64,000 nucleotides of DNA, from NCBI GenBank assembly GCA_000620185.1, contig JHVO01000009.1, forward strand, positions 1 to 64,000, read 5' to 3'. This DNA is from Geodermatophilaceae bacterium URHB0062. Lineage in GTDB: Bacteria > Actinomycetota > Actinomycetes > Mycobacteriales > Geodermatophilaceae. Of the stretch, positions 17,796 through 27,655 are shown in pieces (position 1 is the first letter of the stretch; every line of letters starts with the position of its first letter). The notes under the pieces are model-generated. The model saw only the letters and a program-made list of their open reading frames with translations, was not told where the DNA came from and did no database searches. The translations under genes were made by a program, and so were the position numbers.

Positions 17796-18149
17796 GTGCT
17801 GGTCAAGTCGCTGCTGATCGCGGGCGTCCTCGTGCTGCCCGTGCCGGCGCTGATCACCGGCTGCCGTGGCCTGCTCCGCCGGCCCGGCCTCAGCCGGGAC
17901 GACCCGCACGACCGCGCCTCGTTCGTCGTGCTCGTGACGCTGCGGCTGCTCACGCTCGTGCTGCTGTTCCTGCTGTCGGGCATCACGCTGGTGTCCGCGG
18001 TCGGGGCGATGATCCGCGACGTCGACCTGCACGGGCTGGTCTACGTGTTCTTCGTTCTCGACCTGCTGCTCGCGACCCTGGTGGTGCTCACCTTCGGCCG
18101 GCGCGAGCGTCGACCAGCGCGTCGACGAGCGACCCCTGCACCGCGGTGA
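17796..18149 (+). CDS. Small three-helix membrane protein
   Basis: 117 residues from GTG 17796. Hydrophobic stretches at about 4-24, 45-75 and 83-105 predict three membrane helices ([52 protein letters not shown]), with an Arg-rich cytoplasmic tail. No family recognised. Its last 62 bases overlap the convergent DUF2017 gene. Probably real because hydrophobicity is organised and the plus-strand start clears mec by 106 bases. Confidence 0.6.
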   Translation: MLVKSLLIAGVLVLPVPALITGCRGLLRRPGLSRDDPHDRASFVVLVTLRLLTLVLLFLLSGITLVSAVGAMIRDVDLHGLVYVFFVLDLLLATLVVLTFGRRERRPARRRATPAPR

Positions 18150-18585
18150 GCCAGTAGTAGACGCCGAGCTGGTGGTCCCGCTCGTCGGTGAAGTCCTCGG
18201 GTGGCTCGGTGTCCTCGCTGATGTCCAGGCGCGTGCCGAGCGCCAGCCGCAGGTCGTTGGTCGTGCGCAGCCACGACCCGGCCTGGTCGAGGTCGAGGCG
18301 CACCTCTCCCCCGTCGGGCGGCAGGGTGGCGCGCATCGTCGCCAGGTCGTCGCTCTTGCCGCTGCGCAGCGCCGACTCGGTCAGGTCGCGGTAGTCGGCC
18401 GCGAGCGCCGGGTCGCCGCGGTGCCCCTCCGGCAGCAACCGGGCCAGCACCGGGTCGTCGGCGACGTCGCCGGCGTCGGCGGTGAGCAACTGCTCGAGCT
18501 GGTCGAGCAGCAGCCCCACGATGCCGGCCTCGGCGCCGTCGAGGCGGGCGACCACCGAGCCGCCCTTGGCGCGGAACCCTCTCAC
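18088..18585 (-). CDS. DUF2017 family protein
   Basis: GTG 18585 overlaps the clpS stop as GTGA; 165 residues. DUF2017 proteins sit directly after ClpS in actinobacteria (Rv1332 after Rv1331), and features such as [22 protein letters not shown] and [18 protein letters not shown] fit. A function in the ClpS/ClpC proteolysis pathway is assumed from context only. Confidence 0.9.
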   Translation of the reverse strand: MRGFRAKGGSVVARLDGAEAGIVGLLLDQLEQLLTADAGDVADDPVLARLLPEGHRGDPALAADYRDLTESALRSGKSDDLATMRATLPPDGGEVRLDLDQAGSWLRTTNDLRLALGTRLDISEDTEPPEDFTDERDHQLGVYYWLTAVQGSLVDALVDARAGRR

Positions 18586-18878
18586 GAGTCCCGCTGGAAG
18601 CTGGCCCACAGCCCGTAGGCGTGGAGCCGGCTCGTGTCGTGCTCCATCCGTTCCCGCGGTCCGGAGCTGACGATCGCCTTGCCCTCGTGGTGCACCTGCA
18701 GCATCAGCGTGGTGGCCGTGGGTTCGTCGTAGCCGAAGAGCTCCTGCAGCACGAAGGTCACGTAGTTCATCAGGTTGACGGGGTCGTTCCAGACGATCGT
18801 GACCCACGGCCGGTCGAGGTCCGATTCCTCGTCGACGGTGGTGTCCGGGGTGCGTTCAGGCGCGAGCGGTCCGGCCAC
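18582..18878 (-). CDS. clpS: ATP-dependent Clp protease adaptor ClpS
   Basis: 98 residues from GTG 18878, with AAGGTGG just upstream. [20 protein letters not shown] is the N-end-rule binding face, and [14 protein letters not shown] the second conserved helix. It delivers proteins with destabilising N-terminal residues to ClpC/ClpP. Co-translated with DUF2017; divergent from pncB, with 51 bases between the two start codons. Confidence 0.96.
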   Translation of the reverse strand: MAGPLAPERTPDTTVDEESDLDRPWVTIVWNDPVNLMNYVTFVLQELFGYDEPTATTLMLQVHHEGKAIVSSGPRERMEHDTSRLHAYGLWASFQRDS

Positions 18879-18929
18879 GTGTCCACCTTAGGACGCCGGT
18901 CCGGCGCCGTCCGCATACCCTTCCGGATC

Positions 18930-20222
18930 ATGGAGATCGCGTCCGGGCACGCTCCCGCGCTGTTCACCGACCGGTACGAGCTCACGATGGTCGCCGCGGC
19001 GCTCGCCGACGGAACGGCCGACCGCGACTGCGTCTTCGAGGTGTTCGCCCGCCGCCTGCCCCACGGGCGCCGCTACGGCGTCCTGGCCGGCACCGGGCGG
19101 CTGCTCGACGAGCTCCCCTCCTTCCGCTTCGGGGACGACGAGCTGGCGACGCTGCGGGAACAGGGCATCACCGACGAGCGGCTGCTGGACTGGCTGGCCG
19201 ACTTCCGCTTCACCGGTGACATCGAGGGCTACGCCGAGGGGGACCTCTACTTCCCCGGCTCGCCCGTGCTGACCGTGCGCGCGCCGTTCGCCGAGGGCGT
19301 GCTGCTTGAGACCCTCGCGCTGTCGATCCTCAACCACGACAGCGCGATCGCCTCGGCGGCCGCCCGCATGGTCGCGGCCGCCTGCGAGCGCCCGTGCATC
19401 GAGATGGGGTCGCGCCGCACGCACGAGGAGGCCGCCGTCGCCGCCGCCCGCGCCGCCTACCTGGTGGGCTTCGCGTCGAGCTCCAACCTCGAGGCCGGCC
19501 GGCGCTACGGCGTCCCGACCACCGGCACCAGCGCCCACGCGTTCACCCTGCTGCACGACGACGAGAAGGCGGCGTTCCGGGCGCAGGTCGACGTCCTCGG
19601 CCCCGGGACGACGCTTCTCGTGGACACCTACGACGTCGACCAGGGCATCCGCACCGCGGTCGAGGTGGCCGGCCCCGAGCTCGGCGGCATCCGGCTGGAC
19701 TCCGGTGACCTCCCGACGCTGGCCACCCATGCGCGCGAGCTGCTGGACTCCCTCGGGGCGACGAGGACGCGGATCGTGGTGACCAGCGACCTCGACGAGT
19801 ACGCGATCTCCGGCCTCATGGCGGCGCCGGTCGACCGGTACGGCGTGGGCACCTCGCTGGTGACCGGCTCGGGCGCGCCCACCATGGGCATGGTCTACAA
19901 GCTGGTGGAGCGCGACGGGCGGCCGGTGGCCAAGAAGTCGGAGGGCAAGCGGTCAGTGGGCGGCCGCAAGAACGCGGTCCGGCGGCACGACGACGGGATC
20001 GCGGTGGCCGAGGTGGTGAGCAGCCGCCCGATCGCCGAGCGCGACGGGGACCGGCAGCTCGTCGTCCCCCTGGTCCAGGGAGGCGAGCGGTGCACGCAGC
20101 TGACCCCGGCCGAGGCGCTGCTCGAGGCGCGGGCGCACCACGAACGCGTGCGGGCGGCGCTGCCGCCGGAGGCGTGGGCGCTGTCCCGCGGCGAGCCGGT
20201 GCTCGAGACAGTGGACTCCTGA
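18930..20222 (+). CDS. pncB: Nicotinate phosphoribosyltransferase
   Basis: 430 residues from ATG 18930. ALFTDRYELTMVAAALADG is the family N-terminus; SRRTHEEAAVAAARAAYLVG, GTSAHAF with the catalytic His region, and GGIRLDSGDLPTLA are phosphoribosyl-pyrophosphate and substrate motifs. It makes nicotinate mononucleotide for NAD salvage. The leader is short with no clear ribosome site. Same clpS-divergent arrangement as Rv1330c, and followed 19 bases later by pncA, the preceding step. Confidence 0.95.
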   Translation: MEIASGHAPALFTDRYELTMVAAALADGTADRDCVFEVFARRLPHGRRYGVLAGTGRLLDELPSFRFGDDELATLREQGITDERLLDWLADFRFTGDIEGYAEGDLYFPGSPVLTVRAPFAEGVLLETLALSILNHDSAIASAAARMVAAACERPCIEMGSRRTHEEAAVAAARAAYLVGFASSSNLEAGRRYGVPTTGTSAHAFTLLHDDEKAAFRAQVDVLGPGTTLLVDTYDVDQGIRTAVEVAGPELGGIRLDSGDLPTLATHARELLDSLGATRTRIVVTSDLDEYAISGLMAAPVDRYGVGTSLVTGSGAPTMGMVYKLVERDGRPVAKKSEGKRSVGGRKNAVRRHDDGIAVAEVVSSRPIAERDGDRQLVVPLVQGGERCTQLTPAEALLEARAHHERVRAALPPEAWALSRGEPVLETVDS

Positions 20223-20241
20223 GTAAGGGCACAATGACCAG

Positions 20242-20814
20242 ATGACGCGCGCGCTGATCGTCGTCGACGTGCAGAACGACTTCTGCGAAGGCGGCAGCCT
20301 GGCCGTCGCGGGCGGCGCGGCGGTCGCGGCCGCCATCTCCGACCACGTCCGGACGGCGGCCGGCGACTACGCGCACGTCGTGGCGACGCGCGACCACCAC
20401 ATCGACCCCGGCGCGCACTTCGCCGAGCAGCCCGACTTCCTCGACACCTGGCCGGCGCACTGCGTCGTCGGCACCGGTGGGGTCGAGCTGCACCCGGCGC
20501 TGGACCGCGGGCCGGTCGAGGCCGTCTTCGACAAGGGCGAGTACGCGGCGGCCTACTCCGGGTTCGAGGCCCGCTCGGAGGGGACGTCGCTGGCCGACTG
20601 GCTGCGCGGCCACGGGGTCGAGGCCGTCGACGTCGTCGGCATCGCGACCGACCACTGCGTGCGCGCGACCGCGCTGGACGCCGTCGCCGAGGGGTTCACG
20701 ACCCGCGTGCTCCTGCCGCTCACGGCCGGCGTCGCCGAAGGCACCACCGAGGCCGCGCTGGAGCAGTTGCGGACGGCGGGCGTCGAGCTCGAAGGAACGG
20801 TCCGCCGCCCCTGA
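20242..20814 (+). CDS. pncA: Nicotinamidase
   Basis: 190 residues. Catalytic triad Asp9, Lys98, Cys139 and metal ligands Asp51, His53, His59, His73 align with M. tuberculosis PncA (Asp8, Lys96, Cys138; Asp49, His51, His57, His71). It hydrolyses nicotinamide to nicotinate, feeding the pncB product encoded just upstream. A weak hairpin (CGCCGT/ACGGCG, 20821-20838) follows the stop. Confidence 0.95.
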   Translation: MTRALIVVDVQNDFCEGGSLAVAGGAAVAAAISDHVRTAAGDYAHVVATRDHHIDPGAHFAEQPDFLDTWPAHCVVGTGGVELHPALDRGPVEAVFDKGEYAAAYSGFEARSEGTSLADWLRGHGVEAVDVVGIATDHCVRATALDAVAEGFTTRVLLPLTAGVAEGTTEAALEQLRTAGVELEGTVRRP

Positions 20815-20924
20815 GGTGCACGCCGTCACGGCACGGCGGCCAGGGCCCTCGCGAGAGAGGGGACCGGGCATCCGCAGGACCGTGGCTGGTTGACCGGGGC
20901 CGGCGGTTCCGCTCCAGTGCCCCT

Positions 20925-22997
20925 ATGCCACGGCCGGTTCGCCCGGGTAGCCCTCGCCCGCTCGGCGCCTCCTTCGACGGGACGGGCACCAACTTCGCCC
21001 TCTTCTCCGCGAGCGCCCGCCAGGTCACGTTGTGCCTGTGGGACGACGACGGCGGCGAGGAACGGATCCCCCTGACGGAGGTCGACTCCTTCGTCTGGCA
21101 CGCCTATCTGCCGGGCGTCCGCCCACCGCAGCGGTACGGCTATCGCGTCGACGGCGTGTGGGATCCGGCGTCGGGCCGCAGGTCCAACCCGCACAAGGTG
21201 CTGCTCGACCCCTACGCGCTGGCCGTGGACGGCGGCCTGGACTGGGGGCACGGCGACGAGGACGCGCAGCGACTGTTCGACTACGAGTGGGCCGACGGCT
21301 CGATGAGTCTCCGCGACTCGGCGGCGCAGGTGCCGAAGGCCGTCGTCGTCGACCGCTCTTTCGACTGGGGCGCGGACGAGGCACGACCGAACCGCCCGCT
21401 GGCCGACACGGTCGTCTACGAGGGCCACGTCCGGGCGATGACGATGCTTCATCCGGCCGTGCCCGCCGCCGACCGCGGCACCTATCGCGGGTTCGGACAC
21501 CCCGCGGTGCTCGAGCACCTGCGCAGGTTGGGCGTGACCGCGGTGGAGCTCATGCCGGTGCAGCAGTTCCTGAGCGGGCAGGGCACCACGAACTTCTGGG
21601 GCTACGACCCGATCGCGTTCCTCGCCCCGCACGCCGCGTACTCCGCGTCGGGGACGGCGGGCCAGCAGGTGACCGAGTTCAAGACGATGGTGCGGACCCT
21701 GCACGAGCACGGCTTTGAAGTCCTCCTCGACGTCGTGTTCAACCACACGTTCGAGGGCGGCAACGACCCCGACATGCCGTGGCGGGTCGGACCGACGATC
21801 AGCCTGCGCGGCATCGACAACCGCAGCTACTACCTGCTCGACGGCGCAGACCCGCGCCGGTACCGCAACGACACCGGCACCGGGAACACGCTCAACGTCT
21901 GGGATCCCGACGCACTGCGGCTGATCATGGACGCCTGCCGCTACTGGGCGACGGACATGCACGTGGACGGATTCCGCTTCGACCTGGCCGCCGTGCTCGC
22001 CCAGACCGACGACACGCACTCGGTCTCGGTGTTCCTCGACGAGATCGGCCAGGATCCGGTGCTCAGCGGTCTGAAGCTCGTCGCGGAACCGTGGTTCGGC
22101 AGCAACCGGCCGCAACTGCTCGGACGGTTCCCGCCGCTGTGGAGCCAGTGGAACGGCGACTTCCACTGGGCCATGCGGAACTTCTGGAAGAGCACCGGCA
22201 GCCTCGGCGACATGGTCGACGGCCTCCGTGGCTCTCCGGACCTGTTCGACGCGGCGGACGGCGAACGGCCGACCGGATCGGTGAACTACGCCGCCAACCA
22301 CGACGGCCTCACCGTGCGCGACACCGTCTCCTACACCGACGAGGGCCAGCACGCCTGGAACTGCCGGGGCCCCGGTCAGGCCGAGGACGATCCCGAGGTG
22401 ACCAGCCTGCGCGCCCGCATGCAACGCAACCTGCTGGCCACCGCGATCCTGGCGCAGGGCGTGCCGATGGTGCTGTACGGGGACGAGTGCGGCCGGACCC
22501 AGGGTGGCAACGCCAACGCCTACGACGTCGACGACCCGACGACGTGGATGCCGTGGGGGACGGATCAGGACGCCGACCTGCTCACCTTCACCCGCGCACT
22601 GCTGCGGCTGCGCGCCGATCATCCCGTATTCCGCCGGCCCCGCTTCTTCCAGCAGGGCACCGACGGGATCGACTGCTTCCGCCCCGACGGGCGGCCCGTC
22701 GGCGGCGACGACCTGCACGCGTCCGGGCCGGTGGCGCTCACCGTGCACATCGACGGCTCGGTCTCACTCGGGGTCGACGCGAGCGGCCGACCGGTGCGGG
22801 ACGACGCCTCCTTCCTGCTCCTGCTCAACGCGCACTGGGACCCGATGCACTTCACCGTTCCGGACCTGCCCGGCCAGGGAGCCTGGGACGTCGTCCTCGC
22901 CACCGAGAGCGCGACCGGTCCGGCGGCGGACCTGGGCATGGACCAGACCGTCGTCCGCCCCGCCCGGTCGCTCATGGTGCTCGGGCGACTCACCTGA
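20925..22997 (+). CDS. glgX: Glycogen debranching enzyme
   Basis: 690 residues: an N-terminal CBM48 domain (about 8-140), GH13_11 catalytic barrel and C-terminal beta domain. Catalytic residues are Asp353 in GFRFDLAAV, Glu388 in VAEPWF and Asp460 in ANHDG. TNFWGYDP and GDECGRTQGGNANAY are isoamylase/GlgX motifs. It removes alpha-1,6 branches of phosphorylase-limited glycogen. No other glycogen gene is adjacent. The following 77-base gap holds a small CACGCG/CGCGTG hairpin. Confidence 0.94.
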   Translation: MPRPVRPGSPRPLGASFDGTGTNFALFSASARQVTLCLWDDDGGEERIPLTEVDSFVWHAYLPGVRPPQRYGYRVDGVWDPASGRRSNPHKVLLDPYALAVDGGLDWGHGDEDAQRLFDYEWADGSMSLRDSAAQVPKAVVVDRSFDWGADEARPNRPLADTVVYEGHVRAMTMLHPAVPAADRGTYRGFGHPAVLEHLRRLGVTAVELMPVQQFLSGQGTTNFWGYDPIAFLAPHAAYSASGTAGQQVTEFKTMVRTLHEHGFEVLLDVVFNHTFEGGNDPDMPWRVGPTISLRGIDNRSYYLLDGADPRRYRNDTGTGNTLNVWDPDALRLIMDACRYWATDMHVDGFRFDLAAVLAQTDDTHSVSVFLDEIGQDPVLSGLKLVAEPWFGSNRPQLLGRFPPLWSQWNGDFHWAMRNFWKSTGSLGDMVDGLRGSPDLFDAADGERPTGSVNYAANHDGLTVRDTVSYTDEGQHAWNCRGPGQAEDDPEVTSLRARMQRNLLATAILAQGVPMVLYGDECGRTQGGNANAYDVDDPTTWMPWGTDQDADLLTFTRALLRLRADHPVFRRPRFFQQGTDGIDCFRPDGRPVGGDDLHASGPVALTVHIDGSVSLGVDASGRPVRDDASFLLLLNAHWDPMHFTVPDLPGQGAWDVVLATESATGPAADLGMDQTVVRPARSLMVLGRLT

Positions 22998-23074
22998 CCA
23001 CGCGACTCGCGTGACCACGCGGCCCCCGTGCGGCACGCCGGCCAACGCCGCCGCGTCGGTGCCACACTCGGCCG

Positions 23075-23581
23075 ATGCCGTCCCACCGACTGCTGCTGAT
23101 CCGCCACGCCAAGGCCGCCGACGGCGCGATCGACATCGAGCGGCCGTTGGCCGAGCGAGGAGTCCGGGACGCCGGGGCGATCGGGACGTGGCTCCAGCAG
23201 GCAGATCTGCGCCCCGACCACGTGCTCGTCTCGCCCGCCCGCCGGACGAGGCAGACGTGGAAGCGCGCGAGCGCGGCGCTCACGTCGAGCCCGGAGCCCA
23301 CGGTGGAGCCGCGGATCTACGACAACAGCCCCGAGTCGCTGCTCGCGGCGATCCGGGACGTCCCCGAGAACGTGGAGACGCTCGCCCTCGTCGGCCACAA
23401 TCCGTCGATCGCGGAGCTCGCGGACCTGCTCGACGACGGCGACCCCGATCCCGACGCGCGGCACGAGCTGGACGCCGGGTTCAAGACCAGCGGCGTCGCC
23501 GTCTTCCGCGTCGACGGGCCGTTCGCCTCGATCGAGCCGGGGCAGGCACGGCTGAGCGGCTTCGCCGTGCCGAGAGGCTGA
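23075..23581 (+). CDS. SixA-like histidine phosphatase
   Basis: 168 residues of the histidine phosphatase superfamily. LLIRHAKAADG holds the catalytic RHG-type Arg-His, SPARRTRQTW the second Arg, and LVGHNPSIAEL the C-terminal His. Length and RHAKA wording match SixA, which dephosphorylates phosphohistidine. Partner unknown. It converges with serB, six bases apart. Confidence 0.9.
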   Translation: MPSHRLLLIRHAKAADGAIDIERPLAERGVRDAGAIGTWLQQADLRPDHVLVSPARRTRQTWKRASAALTSSPEPTVEPRIYDNSPESLLAAIRDVPENVETLALVGHNPSIAELADLLDDGDPDPDARHELDAGFKTSGVAVFRVDGPFASIEPGQARLSGFAVPRG

Positions 23582-23587
23582 CGCCTC

Positions 23588-24880
23588 CTACGGCACCGCG
23601 TCGAGGACCTCGTCCCGCGTGAAGCCCAGCACCTGGAGGACGGCGTCCAGGTAGGGCTGGTTGAGCGCGGTGTGCGCCTGCTCGCGGACGAACGGCTTGG
23701 CGTTGAACGCGATGCCGAGGCCGGCGGTGTTCAGCATGTCGAGGTCGTTGGCGCCGTCGCCGACCGCCACCGTCTGGTCCAGCGGGATGCCGTACTCGGC
23801 GGCGAACCGTGCCAGCGCCCGCGCCTTGCCGGCCCGGTCGACGATGTCGCCGACCAGCCCGCCGGTCAGCTTCCCGTCGGCCACCTCGAGCGTGTTGGCC
23901 GCGGCGAAGTCCAGCCCCAGTGTCTCGGCCAGCGGGTCGGTGATCTGGGTGAACCCGCCGCTCACGATGCCGCAGCGGAAGCCCAGACGCTGCAGCGTGC
24001 GGATCAGCGTCCGGGCGCCCGGCGTGAGCACCAGGTGCTCGCGCACCTCGTCGAGCACCTCGACCGGCAGCCCGGCGAGCGCCGCCACCCGCGCCCGGAG
24101 CGACTCCGCGAAGTCCAGTTCGCCGTTCATCGCGGCCGCGGTGATCCGGGCGACCTCCGCGGCCCGGCCGGCGCGTGCCGCCAGCTCGTCGATCACCTCG
24201 CCGCGGACGAGCGTCGAGTCGACGTCCAGCACGATCAGCCGCTTGCTCCGCCGGGCGAGACCGACCTGCTCGACGGCGATGTCCGCGCCGGTGGACGCCG
24301 CGACGGTTGCCAGTTCCGTGCGCAGCGCCGTCGCCTCGGCGCCCGAGACGGTGAGCTCGAAGCTGGTCACCGGGTAGTCGGACAGCCGCCGGATCGCATC
24401 GATGTTCCCGCCGATCGCTGCGATCGCCCGGGCGGCGCCGGCCACGGCACCCGGGGGCACCGGCCGACCCAGGACGATCACGTGGTGCGGACGCCCGGCG
24501 GGCACCGGCGCGTCGTCCTCGGGTCCGGACGCCGACTCGACGGCGACGGAGATCCCGGTCGCCGTCGCCACCTCGCCGGCCAGGCGGCCCAGGTGGGCGA
24601 GCAATGTCCCCTCGTCGGGCGCGGGACCGTCCACGGCCAGCGCCCCCACGACCACGCCGAGCACCAGGTGCCCGTGGACGACGACCTGCTCGACGTCCAG
24701 GACCTCGACGGCCGGCTGCCCGTCGCCGGTCTCGGCCAGCGCGGAGAACAGGCGCGCGGTCACGCCCGGCCGGTCGGCTCCGGTCACGGTCAGGACGGCG
24801 CGCGGGGCCTGCGAGACGGGGACGGGAGCGAGCCGGGGGGTGGGATCCAGTGGCACGGGGTCATGGTGCCGCACCGGCAT
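23588..24880 (-). CDS. serB: Phosphoserine phosphatase with N-terminal ACT domains
   Basis: 430 residues from ATG 24880. Two ACT-type regulatory segments occupy about 25-200 (AVLTVTGADRPGVTARLFSAL first). The HAD phosphatase follows: Asp219 and Asp221 in VLDVDSTL, GIVSGGFTQI, and AVGDGANDLDML. It releases serine from phosphoserine, the last step of serine synthesis, and ACT domains suggest serine feedback. The layout matches M. tuberculosis SerB2. Confidence 0.95.
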   Translation of the reverse strand: MPVRHHDPVPLDPTPRLAPVPVSQAPRAVLTVTGADRPGVTARLFSALAETGDGQPAVEVLDVEQVVVHGHLVLGVVVGALAVDGPAPDEGTLLAHLGRLAGEVATATGISVAVESASGPEDDAPVPAGRPHHVIVLGRPVPPGAVAGAARAIAAIGGNIDAIRRLSDYPVTSFELTVSGAEATALRTELATVAASTGADIAVEQVGLARRSKRLIVLDVDSTLVRGEVIDELAARAGRAAEVARITAAAMNGELDFAESLRARVAALAGLPVEVLDEVREHLVLTPGARTLIRTLQRLGFRCGIVSGGFTQITDPLAETLGLDFAAANTLEVADGKLTGGLVGDIVDRAGKARALARFAAEYGIPLDQTVAVGDGANDLDMLNTAGLGIAFNAKPFVREQAHTALNQPYLDAVLQVLGFTRDEVLDAVP

Positions 24881-24902
24881 CGACGCCCCTGTCGCCGGGA
24901 CG

Positions 24903-24942
24903 GCAGACGCCCCGCCGGCCGTGGGGCCGACGGGGCGTCTGC
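24903..24942 (-). terminator. Terminator hairpin after ctaD
   Basis: GCAGACGCCCCG and CGGGGCGTCTGC form a perfect 12-bp stem about 20 bases past the ctaD stop, with a GGCC/GGCC inner pairing. It separates ctaD from serB on the same strand. Confidence 0.82.
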
Positions 24943-24961
24943 TACGAGCGGAGGCGGGGCC

Positions 24962-26713
24962 TCAGGTGGGGTCGGGGTCGTTCGGACCCTGACGGGCACC
25001 GGTGCCCGCGAGCAGCTCGCCGGCGTACGGCTCGTGTCGCCTGCCCGCGTGCGCCTCGGCGTGCAGCCGCTCCAGGAGGTGCGGGTAGTGCGCCTCGAAC
25101 GCGGGACGCTCGGAGCGGATCTTCGGGATCTCCACGAAGTTGTGCCGCGGCGGGGGCGAGGCGGTCGCCCACTCGAGCGAGTTGCCGTGGCCCCAGGGGT
25201 CGTCGCGCAGCGCGAGCCGTCCGTACTTCCACGACTTGGCGACGTTGTAGAGGAACGGGATGGTCGAGGCGCCGAGGATGAACGACCCGATCGTCGAGAT
25301 CGTGTTCAGCGTCGTGAAGGTGTCGGTCGGCAGGTAGTCGACGTAGCGGCGCGGCATGCCCTCGTTGCCCAGCCAGTGCTGCACCAGGAACGTGGCGTGG
25401 AAACCGAGGAAGGTCAGCCAGAAGTGCAGCTTGCCCAGGCGCTCGTCCATCATGCGGCCGCACATCTTCGGGAACCAGAAGTAGATGCCGGCGTAGGCGG
25501 CGAAGACGACGGTGCCGAAGACGACGTAGTGGAAGTGCGCGACGACGAAGTAGCTGTCGTTGACGTGGAAGTCGATCGGCGGGCTGGCCAGCAGAACGCC
25601 GGTCAGGCCACCGAGCAGGAAGGTGACCATGAAGCCGATCGAGAACAGCATCGGCGTCTCGAACGTCATCTGGCCCCGCCACATGGTGCCGATCCAGTTG
25701 AAGAACTTGATGCCGGTGGGGACAGCGATCAGGTAGGTCAGGAAGGAGAAGAACGGCAGCAGCACTGCGCCGGTGGCGAACATGTGGTGCGCCCACACGG
25801 CCAGCGAGAGCGCCGCGATCGACAGCGTCGCGAAGACCATGCCCTTGTAGCCGAACAGCGGCTTGCGGCTGAAGACCGGGATGATCTCGGTGACGATGCC
25901 GAAGAACGGCAGCGCGATGATGTAGACCTCGGGGTGCCCGAAGAACCAGAACAGGTGCTGCCACAGCATCGGCCCGCCGTTCTCCGGCGAGTAGATGAGG
26001 GCGCCGAGGTTGCGGTCGGCCAGCATGCCGAAGATCGCCGCGGTCAGGATCGGGAAGGCGAGGAGCACCAGGACGCTGGTGACCAGCGTGTTCCAGGTGA
26101 AGATCGGCATCCGGAACAGCGTCATTCCCGGCGCGCGCAGGCAGACGATCGTGGTGATGAAGTTGACGCCACCGAGGATCGTGCCCAGACCGCTGACGGC
26201 CAGGCCGGCGAACCACATGTTCGCGCCCGCACCGGGCGAGTGCACGACGTCGGAGAGCGGCGCGTAGGCGTACCACCCGAAGTCGGCCGCGCCGGTCGGG
26301 GTCAGGAAGCCCGACACCGCGATCAGGCTGCCGAAGAAGAACAGCCAGAACGACAGCGCGTTCAGCCGCGGGAAGGCGACGTCGGGCGAGCCGATCTGCA
26401 GCGGCATGATCAGGTTCGCGAACGCGAAGAACAGCGGCGTCGCGAACATCAGCAGCATCACCGTGCCGTGCATGGTGAACAGCTGGTTGTACTGCTCCGG
26501 CGAGAGGAACTGCAGACCCGGCCGGGCCAGCTCACCGCGCATCAGCATCGCCATGAGACCGCCGGCGAGGAAGTACGCGAACGAGGTGGCCAGGTACATC
26601 AGGCCGATGGTCTTGTGGTCGGTGGTCCGCAGCAGGTTGGACAGCCGCGAGCCCTTCACGGCCACATGAGCCGGGCTCGGCCGACTCACGATGGGCGCCG
26701 GTGCAATCGTCAC
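24962..26713 (-). CDS. ctaD: Cytochrome c oxidase subunit I
   Basis: About 583 residues from GTG 26713; ATG 26758 in frame would add 15. Twelve membrane helices. Heme and copper ligands are seen in [25 protein letters not shown] with the His-Tyr crosslink segment, AHHMFATG and [11 protein letters not shown]. It is the catalytic core of the aa3 oxidase that takes electrons from the actinobacterial bcc complex. Subunits II and III are not in the window. Terminated by the hairpin at 24903-24942. Confidence 0.96.
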   Translation of the reverse strand: MTIAPAPIVSRPSPAHVAVKGSRLSNLLRTTDHKTIGLMYLATSFAYFLAGGLMAMLMRGELARPGLQFLSPEQYNQLFTMHGTVMLLMFATPLFFAFANLIMPLQIGSPDVAFPRLNALSFWLFFFGSLIAVSGFLTPTGAADFGWYAYAPLSDVVHSPGAGANMWFAGLAVSGLGTILGGVNFITTIVCLRAPGMTLFRMPIFTWNTLVTSVLVLLAFPILTAAIFGMLADRNLGALIYSPENGGPMLWQHLFWFFGHPEVYIIALPFFGIVTEIIPVFSRKPLFGYKGMVFATLSIAALSLAVWAHHMFATGAVLLPFFSFLTYLIAVPTGIKFFNWIGTMWRGQMTFETPMLFSIGFMVTFLLGGLTGVLLASPPIDFHVNDSYFVVAHFHYVVFGTVVFAAYAGIYFWFPKMCGRMMDERLGKLHFWLTFLGFHATFLVQHWLGNEGMPRRYVDYLPTDTFTTLNTISTIGSFILGASTIPFLYNVAKSWKYGRLALRDDPWGHGNSLEWATASPPPRHNFVEIPKIRSERPAFEAHYPHLLERLHAEAHAGRRHEPYAGELLAGTGARQGPNDPDPT

Positions 26714-26773
26714 GCAGCCGAGCTTAGAGGGTGCCTGTGACGCGCCTTGTCCCGACATACGGAGGCGCTGCGA

Positions 26774-27655
26774 TCACCCGGCGAGCGTCTGCGGCAACGG
26801 TGCGTACGTCGTGATGTCGACGGACACGGTGACCTGCAGCGGCTCGGGCAGGGCGGTCAGTCGGTCGGCGAGATCGGCCCGCGACAGGTGCCGCGCGTGC
26901 GGGCCCATGCCCACCAGCGTCTCCACCGCCGCCCGGTCCAGCGCCGGCCGCCAGCGGTGCCGGACGGCGCCGAGCGGCCGCAGATGGGGTTCCAGCGTCG
27001 CGGCCATCCGCTCCGCTTTGTCGGGGTCCACCCTCAGCAGGCCGAGCGGCCCGACGAGCTCGCGGAGGTGGTCGGCGGCCGGGGTCACCACGACCAGGCG
27101 GCCCTCCGGCCGCAGGATCCGGGCGATCTCCGGGCCGTTCCGCGGGGCGAAGACCACGAGCACCCGGTCCAGGACGCCGTCCCGCACCGGCAGCCGCGCC
27201 CAGCTGTCGGCGACGACCGCGACGGCCCTCGGATGCGCGCGGGCCCCGCGGCGCGCGGCGTAGCGGGAGGAGTCGAGCAGCACGCCGGCCGCGCCGGGAA
27301 GCCGGTCCAGCACCCCCGCCAGGTGGTGACCGGTGCCGCCGCCGAGGTCGAGCAGCGTCGCCGGCGGCGGCCCGTCGCCGGCGACCACGGCCTCGGCCAG
27401 CGCGGCGGTCAGACCGGCGTAGTGACCGGCGCCCAGGAAGGCCGCACGGTCGGCCACCATCTCCGCCGAGTCCCCGGACGGCGGACGGTGCCCCGGCGGC
27501 AGCAGTGTGACGTGGCCCTGGCGGGCCCGGTCGAAGCGGTGTCCGGCCGGGCAGACCAGGCCAGTGGCGTCGGGTGCCGCCGCCAGCGGTGCACCGCAGA
27601 CCGGGCAGGCCAGCAGGGCCACCGCCCGCTCCTCCAGCGGCGGGGCGGTGGTCAC
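26774..27655 (-). CDS. RlmA-type 23S rRNA guanine-N1 methyltransferase
   Basis: GTG 27655 overlaps the preceding stop; 293 residues. An N-terminal zinc ribbon (LLACPVCGAPL and CPAGHRFDRARQGHV) binds rRNA, and the class I methyltransferase fold follows with LLDLGGGTGHHL as the SAM-binding motif. This is the RlmA(I)/RlmA(II) (TlrB) layout, methylating G745 or G748 of 23S rRNA. Some members give macrolide resistance; the sequence alone does not show which type this is. Confidence 0.9.
   Translation of the reverse strand: MTTAPPLEERAVALLACPVCGAPLAAAPDATGLVCPAGHRFDRARQGHVTLLPPGHRPPSGDSAEMVADRAAFLGAGHYAGLTAALAEAVVAGDGPPPATLLDLGGGTGHHLAGVLDRLPGAAGVLLDSSRYAARRGARAHPRAVAVVADSWARLPVRDGVLDRVLVVFAPRNGPEIARILRPEGRLVVVTPAADHLRELVGPLGLLRVDPDKAERMAATLEPHLRPLGAVRHRWRPALDRAAVETLVGMGPHARHLSRADLADRLTALPEPLQVTVSVDITTYAPLPQTLAG

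Noticed and set aside
23672-26740. A 1022-codon open frame on the plus strand across serB and ctaD
   Set aside because: It lies antisense to two clearly real genes and has the Arg/Gly/Asp-heavy composition of a non-coding GC-rich frame.
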